Part shown: one piece after another, positions 12,719-23,972 of the stretch
How the letters are laid out: each line of letters opens with the position of its first letter
How positions within the stretch are numbered: position 1 is the stretch's first letter
DNA from: Ecdyonurus torrentis
Taxonomy: Eukaryota; Arthropoda; Insecta; Ephemeroptera; Heptageniidae
NCBI GenBank assembly: GCA_949318235.1
Contig: OX439127.1
Coordinates: 6,111,432 to 6,175,431 of the forward strand
Reading direction: 5' to 3'
Length of the DNA: 64,000 nt
Program-made: the position numbers and the translations under genes
Notes under the pieces: model-generated
Seen by the model: only the letters and a program-made list of their open reading frames with translations
What the model was told of the DNA's origin: nothing
Databases searched by the model: none

Positions 12719-13036
12719 CTGTTACTAACAATACGAACAACTTGAAAATAAAATTACGAATCCAATATATATAAATATATAAACAAATAAATAAATAAAA
12801 AAACATTAAATAAATAATTTAATAAATAAACAAACAAACAAATAAGTACTCAAATAAAAAAAAAATAAAAAAAAAAAAATAAATATATAATCAAGAAATT
12901 CCTCAGTTGTAAAAATTGCTGTGTGTGTTTTGTTTCTTTCTAATTGAATTAAGTTTACTTTGATTTATACTAGTTAATAAAGTGTCAAACGATGAAAGAA
13001 AATTACGTTTTTTACGAAATAATCAACTGTAGTGCA

Positions 13037-13081
<45 letters not shown>

Positions 13082-13191
13082 AGATATATTTTTGTGTGTG
13101 CCAAGTACCGTGCTATTACCCACTTACCATCCATGTTCATAAACTATGCATGCTACTCGCAATTTATTAAAACTTATCAACAAGGCAAATA
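12719..13191. other. AT-rich stretch with a (CT)n tract
   Basis: AAATAAA-rich low-complexity DNA. (CT)n lies at 13036-13079. No gene seen. Confidence 0.5.
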
Positions 13192-13290
13192 CCATAGGGT
13201 GCATGCGCTTGGATGCCATACTGGAGTAATGAATAACATTGCTCAGAATAGGACAAACTTTGTTTCAGGCAATTTAAATGAAATCGCTTA
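13192..13290 (-). mobile_element. Family-A MITE fragment
   Basis: ATAGGGTGCATGCGCTTGGA..CATACTGGAGTAATGAATAA..GCTCAGAATAGGACAAAC. Only one terminus is present, abutting repeat F. Confidence 0.7.
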
Positions 13291-13302
13291 ATTTTTTGTT
13301 AT

Positions 13303-13550
13303 TATTATTGAGCACCTTGCGACCCGCCTACAATGCAAATGTTGCCGAGGGAATCCCCAACTTGGTCTGCTATCATACACTTCATGGAACTCAAACTCAA
13401 TCTTTACAACGTATGTGCCTGCAAAAAAGGAATTTGTTAACAATGTGCCTTAACATTAAAACCCCAAGTTCGCCCGCAACCATGGAACTCCAGGTGTATC
13501 CGGACAACATGTGCCGCCTGCAAAATTATTATTTGTTATTATAGTCTGAA
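13303..13550 (+). repeat. Repeat F, copy 2
   Basis: Parallels 9161-9415 (GTTGCCGAGGGAATCCCCAA, CATACACTTCATGGAACTCA, CGGACAACATGTGCC..GCAAAATTATT). Confidence 0.7.
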
Positions 13551-13564
13551 AAATCATTTCAAAA

Positions 13565-13852
13565 TATAGGGTGTATGCTAATGATGTCATATTCAATGCA
13601 CTTGGACGCCATATTAGAGTAATGAATAGCATTGCTCAGCATAGGATAAACGTAGATCTTGGCTATTTTCTTTGGACAATCTTTTATTTTATTATTATTT
13701 TGTTCACATACTTAAATTAAACCATTATAACAAAAGATTAATGCTTTCAAATATATTTTTAAACTGACAAAATATGTTATTTTCTTATACCGCCCCACGT
13801 TATTGAGTTATCCAACATGGCGCTGACTTTAACATGAAAGCTTACATACTAT
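13565..13852 (-). mobile_element. Family-A MITE, nearly complete
   Basis: TATAGGGTGTATGCTAATGA at one end and ATCCAACATGGCGCTGACTT..AACATGAAAG at the other. The CRE-like site is mutated to TGATGTCA. Confidence 0.8.
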
Positions 13853-14218
13853 TTGATTTATTGTTTTGTTTTATTGACATCCAAGAAAAAGGCAATTTGA
13901 CGTGCCCAATCCATTCATGGTGGTACACGCAGTACAGAAACAATAAGTTACATACATAAAAATTTATATGAGTAATTTTACAATAATACAGAAACTTGAT
14001 GACTTATATAATTTTAAGCAGAATGCAAGTTAAGAGTCCTAGAAAAATCTTAATTTTTTGCTATTTGCCGTCAACCATGTAACTAAAATAATAATATTAA
14101 TAAAAAAATAAAAAAAAGGACAAAGAGATTATTTTATTTTTCTACTGTTATTTGTTTTTGCATGCCTTACTTTTACATTAACTTCATCTTTATGATATAG
14201 AGAAGCAAAAGTACTTAA

Positions 14219-14531
14219 TATAGAGGGTGCATGCATTTATGTTAAAGTCGGTGCCATGTTGTATCACTCAATAATATATGAGCATATAAAGAAAAATGTC
14301 ACATTTTGCCTCTTTAAAAATACTAAGCAATATATTTGAGAAAGCATTGATGTTTTTAATTTACGTTGAATTTCAAGTATGCGAGAAAAGTAAAAAGAAC
14401 AAAAAAATTTACCGCTTTCCCAAATAAAATAGCCCAAATCTATAACGTATATATCCTATGCTGAGCAATGTTATATGCATTACTGCAGTATGGCGTGCAA
14501 ACTCATTAAGTATGACGTTATTGGCATACAT
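14219..14531 (+). mobile_element. Family-A MITE, complete
   Basis: From TATAGAGGGTGCATGCATTT to AAGTATGACGTTATTGGCAT. The internal block GAGAAAGCATTGATG and the end block CTGCAGTATGGCGTGC mark the family. Confidence 0.8.
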
Positions 14532-15537
14532 TTAGTAACTTAAATATTAGCTCTATTGTCGAACAAATGATCAATGAATGTATCAAAACTGACTTTCAAT
14601 TGATATTTGAAAAATCTTGCAACATAAAGATAATAGCAGACAAGCTGTTAATCTATATTTTAAGAAGACAAATATACTGACAAAATGACAACTTATTTTA
14701 AGGAGATAAAGTGATTTACCAGCAACTCATTAATTAAATTTTAAAAAGCTTTAAAATTTCACCTGTTAGCAAACAGATAGAATAAGTTATGTAATTTATG
14801 GTGCATTTATTTCATTATAGAATATATTATGCTAAATTAGAACATGACAATAATTATTGTGTACAACATAATATTTTAGTATTGTAAGATATAAAGTTGT
14901 CAAGTATTGCATAGAGTATGCTGTATTGAACAAATTGGTTGATAATGCGATAGAATAATTATTATACGTGCTGATTTTTGTCAGTGCTCAGCAATAATAA
15001 TTTAAAACAATGCTACATTGTACGTGTTTTAAATTATTGTTTTCTTTCCTTTTTGCTTTGTGTTATTATATAAGTATGAGTGAGTTGTTTATATGAGTGG
15101 AATTGAGTGTTGAAAAAAATAGTTTTTTTTTTTTTTTTTTTGAAAGAATAAGAAAAAAAAACTAAGAACAGGAATATTTAGTTTGTTAAATCCATTATAT
15201 TTTTTTTTAAATAAGAAAAGAATAAACTACAACATTATGTAATGACAAAAATGTTGTGATATTTTAATGGTAGTACAATGAAAGTTTGCATTATAAACAT
15301 ATTGAAAACCATGATTATTTTATTATAAATAATCTGTAATCCTATTATAATATATGTGCATGCGTGTGTTATCTTTACTTGATTTGAAATTATAATTCAT
15401 TGATTATTTGTACTGAGTGTATACCGCCAATGTATTGGGCGAAAACCTGGTTTTGGTTTAAAAAAAATAATAAATAAAAATAAAAGAGTGTTTAAAAAAA
15501 GTAGCTTCTTTTTTCTTGTTTGACTTACTTATCTTTA
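14532..15537. other. AT-rich stretch with a family-D MITE
   Basis: Family-D copy at about 14755-14960 (AATAAGTTATGTAATTTATG.., ATTGAACAAATTGG). No gene seen. Poly-T at 15122-15140. Confidence 0.55.
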
Positions 15538-15846
15538 CAGGGTGTGTACGCATGACGTCATTCTGAATGCTTTTTGATGCTCTTCTTAAACAATGTATAA
15601 CATTGCTCAGCACAGGACAAACAATTATAGTTTTTGGCTATTTTCTTTGGAAAATTAGCTATTTTTTGCTTATTTATCTTTGCTTTATACTTGATATACT
15701 AATTCAATCTGCTAACAGCATCACTGCTCTTAAAAATATTGCGAAGTATTTTTAAACTGGAAAAATGATTTTCCTATACTTAACTGGCCCATGTTATTTA
15801 GCGCTCACTTATAACGTCGACTTTAACATGAATGAAACCACCCTAT
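15538..15846 (-). mobile_element. Family-A MITE, complete
   Basis: GGGTGTGTACGCATGACGTC through GTCGACTTTAACATGAATGA to ACCACCCTATA. TGACGTCA at 15553-15560. Confidence 0.85.
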
Positions 15847-16468
15847 AAATTGTTTTGTATGAACCGTTCTCGCTGATTACAATATGGAATGTGCAACCAA
15901 TTAATTAATCTGAATTGCAATAAAAAAGATATACATATGGCTAATGAGTGCAATATGTTCTTTGCTATAGTAACGATTTGTACTTTCATACTGGACTCGC
16001 TTCAATATTTATTAATATTCATACGTCATGAAATATTGAATATATGCATGTGTTTATGTAGCTTTTGTTATGTGTCCATTATTGTTGAATTATGTTCACT
16101 CCCATATGCAAATTGTAAATTGAAACACAACTCAACGCAAAGCTCCATTTAAATACATGTTATTTCCATATGCCAATACAATTTAGTTTCTTATAAAAAA
16201 AAACTGTACAACTGATATGGAATAAAAATAAAATAATTAAATGAATAAATAGAATAACATAGTTGATGGATAACAATATTGATTACTGCAAGTTTATATT
16301 TTTTAAATTTTAATTACAAAACTATACGTATACGACGCAGAAAAAAAGTCAATAACTTGATTTTTTCTTTCACAAAATGAATTGATTTTGAATAATAACA
16401 ACTGGCACAATCGGGCAAGATTTGATACTGTTAGTACAATGAAATGTGATACAAATTAAAAACCATTA

Positions 16469-16521
<53 letters not shown>

Positions 16522-16583
16522 ATTACCATGCCACCCAAAATAAACTATATGTTTATAACACACAAACAAAAAATGAAATTCCA
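15847..16583. other. AT-rich stretch with a poly-A tract
   Basis: The 87-codon frame at 15889 lacks any recognisable motif. Poly-A lies at 16471-16520. Confidence 0.5.
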
Positions 16584-16675
16584 CTTAAAGCCAAAACCAT
16601 AAGCTTTTTAATGAATAAACACGAAATGGGATCTTCAAAACTGTTGACAATTTTTACTATAATGTTAATTTGAAA
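16584..16675 (+). mobile_element. Family-B MITE fragment
   Basis: TTAAAGCCAAAACCATAAGC..GAAATGGGATCTTCAAAACT. Only the first quarter of the element remains, next to a long (AC)n. Confidence 0.75.
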
Positions 16676-16727
16676 ATAGGAGTAATCAATTTGCAACTCA
16701 AATTTTCGGATTTTTATCTTATGACAC

Positions 16728-16865
<138 letters not shown>

Positions 16866-17085
16866 TAATGGCAATTTTTAAATTACTTTCTCTTACTATG
16901 TTTCTAGCAAAAATTATATTTTTTTAGATTTTTCTACAAATGTTTTGAGGTTGTTATATAGTACTACTAGTCTGACTAGCAAACTAAAAAGTGCAGGTAC
17001 AAAAATTAAGTTTTAACTTGCCATATATAATAATAATGATGTGTACATTTATCTCGTAAACTAAAGTGCAAGCCAACTGTCTTCC

Positions 17086-17097
17086 AGAGAGAGGGAG

Positions 17098-17167
<70 letters not shown>

Positions 17168-17169
17168 AG
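17086..17169. repeat. (AG)n microsatellite
   Basis: AG dinucleotides with GGGA-type edges. Confidence 0.95.
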
Positions 17170-17299
17170 GTCATGACCTGCCGATACAAGAGTGGTGCAC
17201 TGTTTCACTTAGCCACAACAAATAGAGGAGAGCAAATACACGCATATACAGTAATATACATTTACAACATTATACTTATACGTATATGCTGCCTTTACA

Positions 17300-17520
17300 A
17301 ATAGAGTGTACGCGTATGACGTCATATTTATTGCGCTTGGACGTCATACTGGAGTAATAAATAACATAGCTCAGTATAGGACAAACTTTGTTTTTGGGCT
17401 CTTTTCTTGGTTATTTTTTTGTTAATTTTTACTATTTTTCTTACATATGCGGAGCTACTAATTCAACTTATAAACAGCATTAATCAATGTTCTCAAAAAC
17501 CACTATAATATAACATTACG
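17300..17520 (-). mobile_element. Family-A MITE, truncated
   Basis: AGAGTGTACGCGTATGACGT..GCGCTTGGACGTCATACTGG..CAATGTTCTCAAAAACCAC. The other terminus is lost. Confidence 0.75.
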
Positions 17521-18460
17521 GCTGAAACAAATTAATACTGTTAGTATGTTAGTTTTTTTACTAATAATTTATAGTATAAATTTGAATATATATAAAAGAG
17601 GCCACATCTTTCTTTCCTTCTTTTCTTTGTTTTGTTTTTTTCCTTGGTTGGCAAAATTTGTATTTTATGATAAAGTTCAAGAACTTCACGTTTTCTACTT
17701 TTAAACATCATAATAAGTTTGTTTAAGAATTTAGTCATAAATTTTCCAAATTATTATAACTATATATCCCGTATAGCAAGTGTAAACTTATTGTTAAAAA
17801 CCATGGCTTGCAAGCAAAAAGTGTACTACCTGCTTGAGTAAGATAATATACAGCTAAATTAAATTTTGTCTAGCCTCCTTTATAGACCACTTTCAGTGTA
17901 TTGTCACTCAAAATGACAGCAGTTTTTGTTCGTTGGTCCGACTATAATGTGGTGGTGATATTTTTATTTATTTACTAGACGTTGGCAGTTTACAATAACC
18001 TCACATCAATACAATATATGTTACACAATATGTAACATGTAATATGTTTTAATATGTTACACTGCATGCGTCTTTCTTCAGTCTCTACTTCACAAGTGCG
18101 ATGTTATCTGACTTCACTTGTTTTGTCATGTATTGAACGTGGAGCTAAATCACATATTGTCTCTTTCAGTATTATTATTGCATATTTCACAAAATAAGGA
18201 ATGACTTCCCGAGCTTGGAGCTTATCTCATGCCTTAGTTATACGTACATGCAGAACGTAGGGATTGCAGGAGTAACTGCCATAATTAGGGGGTGGAAAAA
18301 TAGTGTGTGTTTTTTTCATCAATTGTTCCAATTGTTTCCAATTGTTAAAAACAAAATCTTAAAATAGTCACAAAATATTGATTTTATTGTATTTGTCTGT
18401 TTACTGAAGGAGCTTTTATAAAAAATTGACTAAAAAATAAATCAATATTATGGTCTTGTC
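17521..18460. other. AT-rich stretch, nothing recognised
   Basis: No gene or clear element seen. Confidence 0.5.
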
Positions 18461-18991
18461 AGACTTGGGCAGTAACGTCGTTACTAGCATAACGAAACGA
18501 CGTTATACGTAATTTCACTACTTTTTGTTAAAAATGACGTAAAACGTCCATACTTTTTGGTAGCAGTAACGGTAACTTGTTTCTTTTTAAAGTCATTTTT
18601 GCCATGTGACGAAACAACTTTCTAAAATTTCAAGCACTGAAAAAAAAAAAAAAAAAAAAGCTTCTAAATCTATAAGTATACATATATGCTTTCGTCGTTA
18701 TAGTAATTCAATATTATTGTTCTGATTTTGATTTAAATATGTCTATTTCTAATTTATCATTAAACAATAATAATGTTTTTTAAATATTTTTGAAAAGAAT
18801 TATATTTTTTAAGAAAATATTAGATAAGTAAATAAAGTAAAGTCCCGCTAATTGTAACTTCACTACTTCTAAAGATAACGTAGTGTCATTAATTTTCAAA
18901 AACTGTAATGAGAAACGTAGTGGCATTAATTTTTCTTGGAGTAGTGAGTAAAGAAATGATAATATAAAAAATCAGTAACGTGAGCAAGTCT
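18461..18991. mobile_element. Putative non-autonomous hAT-like element
   Basis: Imperfect terminal inverted repeat AGACTTGGGCAGTAACGT versus the complement of ACGTGAGCAAGTCT. The hexamer GTCTTG flanks both ends, which might be part of a target duplication. GTAACG and ACGTTA motifs are reiterated inside. No ORF. Confidence 0.5.
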
Positions 18992-19505
18992 AGTCTTGAT
19001 GTTCTATTTTCTAAAGAAAAAAAAATTCAATAATTTTTCAATATCGGTCTTGATGTTTCATTGCCTTAAAAAACATCTTCAAAGATACTAATAACATATA
19101 ATTTTAATTTTATGATTATTTTTTATTTTAAATAGCCAAAAACATCGAAAAAAAAAAAGCAAATTATTCCAAAACGATGACTGAAAAGTCCTAAATAGTA
19201 TCGGAGTCTAAAATAGTCGCTACTTTTTTTTTTTTTTTTTTTTTTTGTACATAATTTTGAAATTGTGCTAGTTTTGGAAATTTTTAGTACCCCCCCCCCC
19301 CCAATAGTCTCAATATTGACAATAGTCTAAATACTATTTTTACGCTCTCTACCCATTATATGTTAATATTTCATAAATTATCACTATTTCGTTAAGATTT
19401 TTTTTATCGATGAGAAAATTCTACAATAAAATTTAATATAATGAAATATTATGGTCAACAAGATAAAATATAATCAATTTCATTGGTTTGTTTTTTCTGA
19501 TCTTC

Positions 19506-19536
<31 letters not shown>

Positions 19537-20473
19537 CATAAGTTACAGTATTACTTTTGCAATTTTAACATTATATAAAAGCTTCTTTTACAGCAATAAT
19601 TCAATTTGATGATTTGAGGTCCAGAGATCGATAATAATACTCCTAATAGGATTCGCGGGTTTTACTGCTCGGTTGAATCCAACATAGTAAGATTATATTA
19701 GTCACAAAAAAAAAAGGTCACATTGTCGTACTTTTATATTAACATAATAAATATTTACTGCATTATATTTCCTTCATAACTTATGTGAAACTTTTGAGTA
19801 TAAAAATTGCAATTAAATTAATAGGACTTTACTGAGTACAAAAATGAAGACACTTTTGAATTTTGATAATTATTTCTCGGGTTATAGCCCTTTGAAGTTT
19901 CTCCAATTTGTTGTGTATCCTGGAAGTATAGGCAACTTTTCTTACATGTATGTTAAACAAGTTGTCTAACTTACAGGGGTAAATATTTTATAGTTTTACT
20001 CAGATCTTGATTTATAAAAAGTTTTCTGTGTATTCAATGTCAAATTAAAAATACAGTGGCGGCTCACTTCCCATAGAGGGGGGCGTTCCACGCTGGTGGC
20101 TGGTTGGTGCACCAAAAATACGTAGGCTTTGGTGCACCAGCGCTCTCTTATACACAGCTACTATAGGATTGACCAACGTGTAACGTCTTCTTACGTGTGT
20201 GCACTACCACTGCACAAATATTGATCACTGTTTTACAATTGTATCAGCAAATAATGCCAGTTTTCAACTGTTCTGTTTCTCTCTGTTTGCCTCACTTTTT
20301 ATTTCATGTTTTTCTACAATATATTTTATGATTCCCAATCTGATTTAATCTTTATTGTCAAATAATATTCTATATGAACTTTACAAATAAGATGGTTTCC
20401 ATATCCATGTTTTAGAGGAAAATTTGTGTATTTTTTTTTTTTTTTTTTTTCACTCGAAGTAAAATGTAATGCA
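18992..20473. other. AT-rich stretch with homopolymers
   Basis: Poly-T at about 19224-19246 and 19508-19533, poly-C at 19289-19302. Bases from 20053 (CAGTGGCGGCTCACTTCCC) look like one terminus of a hAT-type element, but I found no partner. No gene seen. Confidence 0.45.
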
Positions 20474-20571
20474 GCTCGTAAACCCTGTTCTTTGCTACTA
20501 AAATGATGATCAGCTATGGTTAATCAAATGGAATGCCCAGTTTTTGTTGCAAGAGAACAGGGTTTACGAGC
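20474..20571. mobile_element. 98-bp hairpin MITE, copy 1
   Basis: The ends GCTCGTAAACCCTGTTCT and AGAACAGGGTTTACGAGC are exact complements (18 nt). A related copy with the same internal GATCAGCTATGG-like core is at 29287-29402. Confidence 0.8.
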
Positions 20572-22157
20572 ATCATTCATGTATCTTGTATTTTGTCGAG
20601 GAGAGCAAAATATCTAACTCGTTTTTAAACGGATGAGTTTCAGCTGGCGCTCAAAGGTATAAACTCCTCCCGAATGAATCTGACCATTTGCTTGAAAGTT
20701 TCCCCATATATTTAACATTTGGAGACATGAACGCTGTGATCAGATTTATTTGGGAGGAGTGTCCATATTTTGCTTCCCATGACAAAAAAAAAAAAAAAAA
20801 AAAGTGGTATTTTTACATGCTGTGATAAAGAACAAGATACAAATATTTTAGACTTCAACATTGATACACATGTTTGTAACAAAAGGAAAAATCAATAAAT
20901 CAATACAAAATATCCTTGGCCAATTTTTTTTTATATATTTTCATATTACAAGCGTTTGTGCCTTACAATATTACATAATTAATTCATTACCTATATAATG
21001 ACCATAAAAGTAAATAATTTTTAGTTTATGCAATTATAATTACACCAAATAAATAGACCAAACAAAAACATAAAGGAAAAAAAGCAGAAAAAAAAAATTA
21101 CACTTTGCTAGTTTTTTTTTTTTTTTTTTTTTTACATTCTATTTTATTTATTTTTTACATTTCAAATTTTTTAATTGAAAATACATTCACTTATTTGATT
21201 TTTTTGAAAGTATTGTATACATTTTTAATAATATGAATTTTAAAATCTAAGATTTTTTTTTATGTTTAAAGCACAAGGAAAAAAATACACAAATAATTGG
21301 AAGTATTATTATTATTATTTTAAGTTAAGAGCTTATATTGATTATAAATCAATATTTTATGGATATCAGACATGCAGCCACATTTGTCAGTTGGAAAACA
21401 TATAGGAATAAAGTTTGTTTTTTAAACATACTTTTTTTTTCTTTCTTTTTTTTTTTTTTGGGTTAATTATTGGAGTAGGGATTTTCCCCCATAACTCCAT
21501 AGAATTTATATAAAATCTGTAGCAAATAAAAAAAAAAAAAAAAGTAACAACATATTTCATAACAATAAAATAAAATCTGCATTTTAAAATAGAATAAGTA
21601 AGAACTTAACACACAACACAACAAATAACTTTTTTTTAAATCATTGCAAACATTTTATGAATATTTTAAAACAAAATTTGAACCCTTAACTTTTTAGGGC
21701 ATATTTTTATATTGAAACAAAACATTTTTTTTAAACTTAAAAACAATAAATATATATGAAAATTTTAATATTAAATTAATAGTTAATAGTTAAAAAAAAT
21801 ACATAGTTAAATATTTCCATATTTAAATCAGAAAAAATGTATTATTTTAAAATAATTTTAATTTTTCCATCAGGAAAATTTCTTAAAAAGTTAATACTTG
21901 CTTTCTTACTGATTTTACTGGTCAAATTTGCCTGTTATTATTATTTTTTAATTTATTTAAATTATTTTTGTCCAACGAATTTATTTGGAACATTTTATCA
22001 ACAAAAATAAAAACTATGTTTTATTTTCCAGTTAAAGCTTGCAACATTAGACACAAATTAACAACACACACAAGTAATTAAAATTAAAAGATAAAATTGT
22101 AAAATATATTAGACTATATGCCTTCAACATCAAGTTAAACATTTTTAAAGTCTTTCT
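20572..22157. other. AT-rich stretch with one imperfect inverted repeat
   Basis: AAACTCCTCCCGAATGAATC (about 20660) pairs loosely with GATTTATTTGGGAGGAGT (about 20743). The rest is low-complexity AT DNA with no gene. Confidence 0.5.
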
Positions 22158-22470
22158 TAAAGGCATAGAACACTTTGAACAAAAAACATGCCTAATATAC
22201 TAACATATAGCTAAATATCAATGTTGATTTGGCCAATTAGATTTCTGATTTATTTTACAGTCACTAAATGAGAGAAGCAGGTTTATGACGTCACAGCTCA
22301 CTGATCCTCGCGAGCTGAAACAGGCAAGCTGTGACGTCATAAACCCACAGCTGTCATTTAGTGAATGTGAAATAAATTATAAAGCATAAATAAATTATGG
22401 CCAAATCAACAATATTTATAGCTATGTTAGGATATTAGACTTTTTTTTGTTCAACATGTTCTATGCCTTT
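22158..22470. mobile_element. Family-C palindromic MITE, complete
   Basis: TTAAAGGCATAGAACACTTT to ATGTTCTATGCCTTT. Both arms carry TTTATGACGTCA or its complement (22286-22293, 22332-22339) about the loop. It lies about 0.5 kb beyond the PRDM9 stop. Confidence 0.88.
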
Positions 22471-22805
22471 TATAAAATAATCATTATTTAAATGAATCTT
22501 AATTGGTAACAATTCAAAAACATTTATTGCAAGTGGTCCAATTTTACTACAATACAGATTTACAAGTTGATAACAGCTAACATTCAATCATGTTATCACA
22601 ATTATAAATATAACATTTTTAACTTCTTAGTATCTAGTACATAACACACTGCAGCCAATAATTATATTGCCACAAAACACATTGGGCTTGCTTTGTACTT
22701 TTTTTTTAACATTTAAATAATAGGCTATAACTAAATATTTGAACTAATTTGTGGAATAAATTAAGTTCATCATAAGATCCTTATTTTTTTAAACAATATT
22801 TTTTG

Positions 22806-22811
22806 TTTATT
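22806..22811 (-). terminator. Candidate PRDM9 polyadenylation signal
   Basis: AATAAA on the minus strand, 132 nt past the stop codon. Another AATAAA lies at 22528-22523. In such AT-rich DNA either match could be chance. Confidence 0.35.
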
Positions 22812-22942
22812 ATTAGGTTAAAAAAAAAAAAAAAAAAGAGGAAAAAAGAGGAAAAAAAATTTATAGGCATTTAAATAAAAATAAATAAATAAAAAAAGGA
22901 AGGGGGTGTCAGTCAAATCTCACTTCCAACACACACACAAAG

Positions 22943-23811
22943 TCAGTGATGTTTGTTGACATGGCTTTTGAGATGGTTACTTTGTGCAGTCTTGTAGTCA
23001 CACATGGTGCACAGGTAAGGTTTCTCACCTGAGTGTGTTCTCATATGTACACTCAAGTGACAACTGACTGCACACTTATATTCACATTGACTACATTGAT
23101 AAGGTTTCTCACCTGAGTGTGTTCTCAAGTGTGAAATTAATGCACTACTTTGTGCACATCTGTAGTCACACTGAGTACAAGCAAAAGGTTTTTCACCTGT
23201 ATGGGTTCTGACATGCTTGACCAAGTCAGACTTCTGAGCAAAAGTCTTCTCACAACGAGGACATTGCTGAACTCTCACTTTGTCATGGACTTCCCTCACA
23301 TGTCTGTCTAGAGTATGCTTAAGTGAGAAACATTTTTTACACATTTGACACACATGAGCTCTCTCTCCCGAGTGAGTCAACATGTGATAATCAAATTTTT
23401 GTTTAGTGCCAGTCACATAAGGACAATGACTGCACTTGATAATCCTAGCTTCATCATGTCCTGTCTTATGTGCATTCAAGCCACGCTGAGTAGTATATGT
23501 CTTACCACAGAAACTGCACACAAAAGGTCTTTCTTTACCATTATCTCTCACTCTCCTAGCTAAAACTTTATCACTCTGTGTCACTTCCCCCCCTGCACGT
23601 TGATGTAGCTTCATGAGGCTTGACGTCACCTCATTCTGCACAAAACATGCGCCGATAGCCGTGCTGCTTCGTGATGGAGGGAACACGATGGTTGCTTTGT
23701 GCTGCAGGACAAGAAGAGAATGCTCTGAGCCGTGCTTGGTGTGCACATGACGTTGGACAAAGTTGACGCTGGAGAAACTGATGGAGCACCACACGCACTG
23801 CAGCGCCTTGC
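22943..23811 (-). CDS. PRDM9: PRDM9 exon 8: isolated finger plus seven-finger C2H2 array
   Basis: Acceptor GTTGACAG restores Gly327. A lone finger (C332, C335, H348, H353) follows the SET domain as in all PRDM9. Then comes a spacer of about 70 residues and fingers at 425-445, 453-473, 481-502, 510-530, 538-558, 566-586 and 594-614, spaced 28 residues apart with TGEKPF/SGEKPY linkers in the last four. The protein ends one residue after the last His. The fingers are diverged, unlike the near-identical minisatellite arrays of mammals, although a 28-nt identical block recurs at 84 nt spacing (23016-23043 and 23100-23127). Confidence 0.97.
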
Positions 23812-23909
23812 CTGTCAACATTATTGCTATTAGTTCCAATACCAAGAAAATACTGCCAACAATAATGACAATCTAAGAATGTTCACAATTAATCCCCCAG
23901 AACCTAATA

Positions 23910-23972
<63 letters not shown>

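Noticed and set aside
18461..18991. Calling this a definite hAT element with an 8-bp target duplication
   Set aside because: Only six bases (GTCTTG) can be matched on both flanks and the ends are imperfect. Kept as a tentative mobile element.
23345..23563. 72-codon plus-strand frame across the zinc-finger exon
   Set aside because: Shadow of the PRDM9 finger array on the opposite strand.
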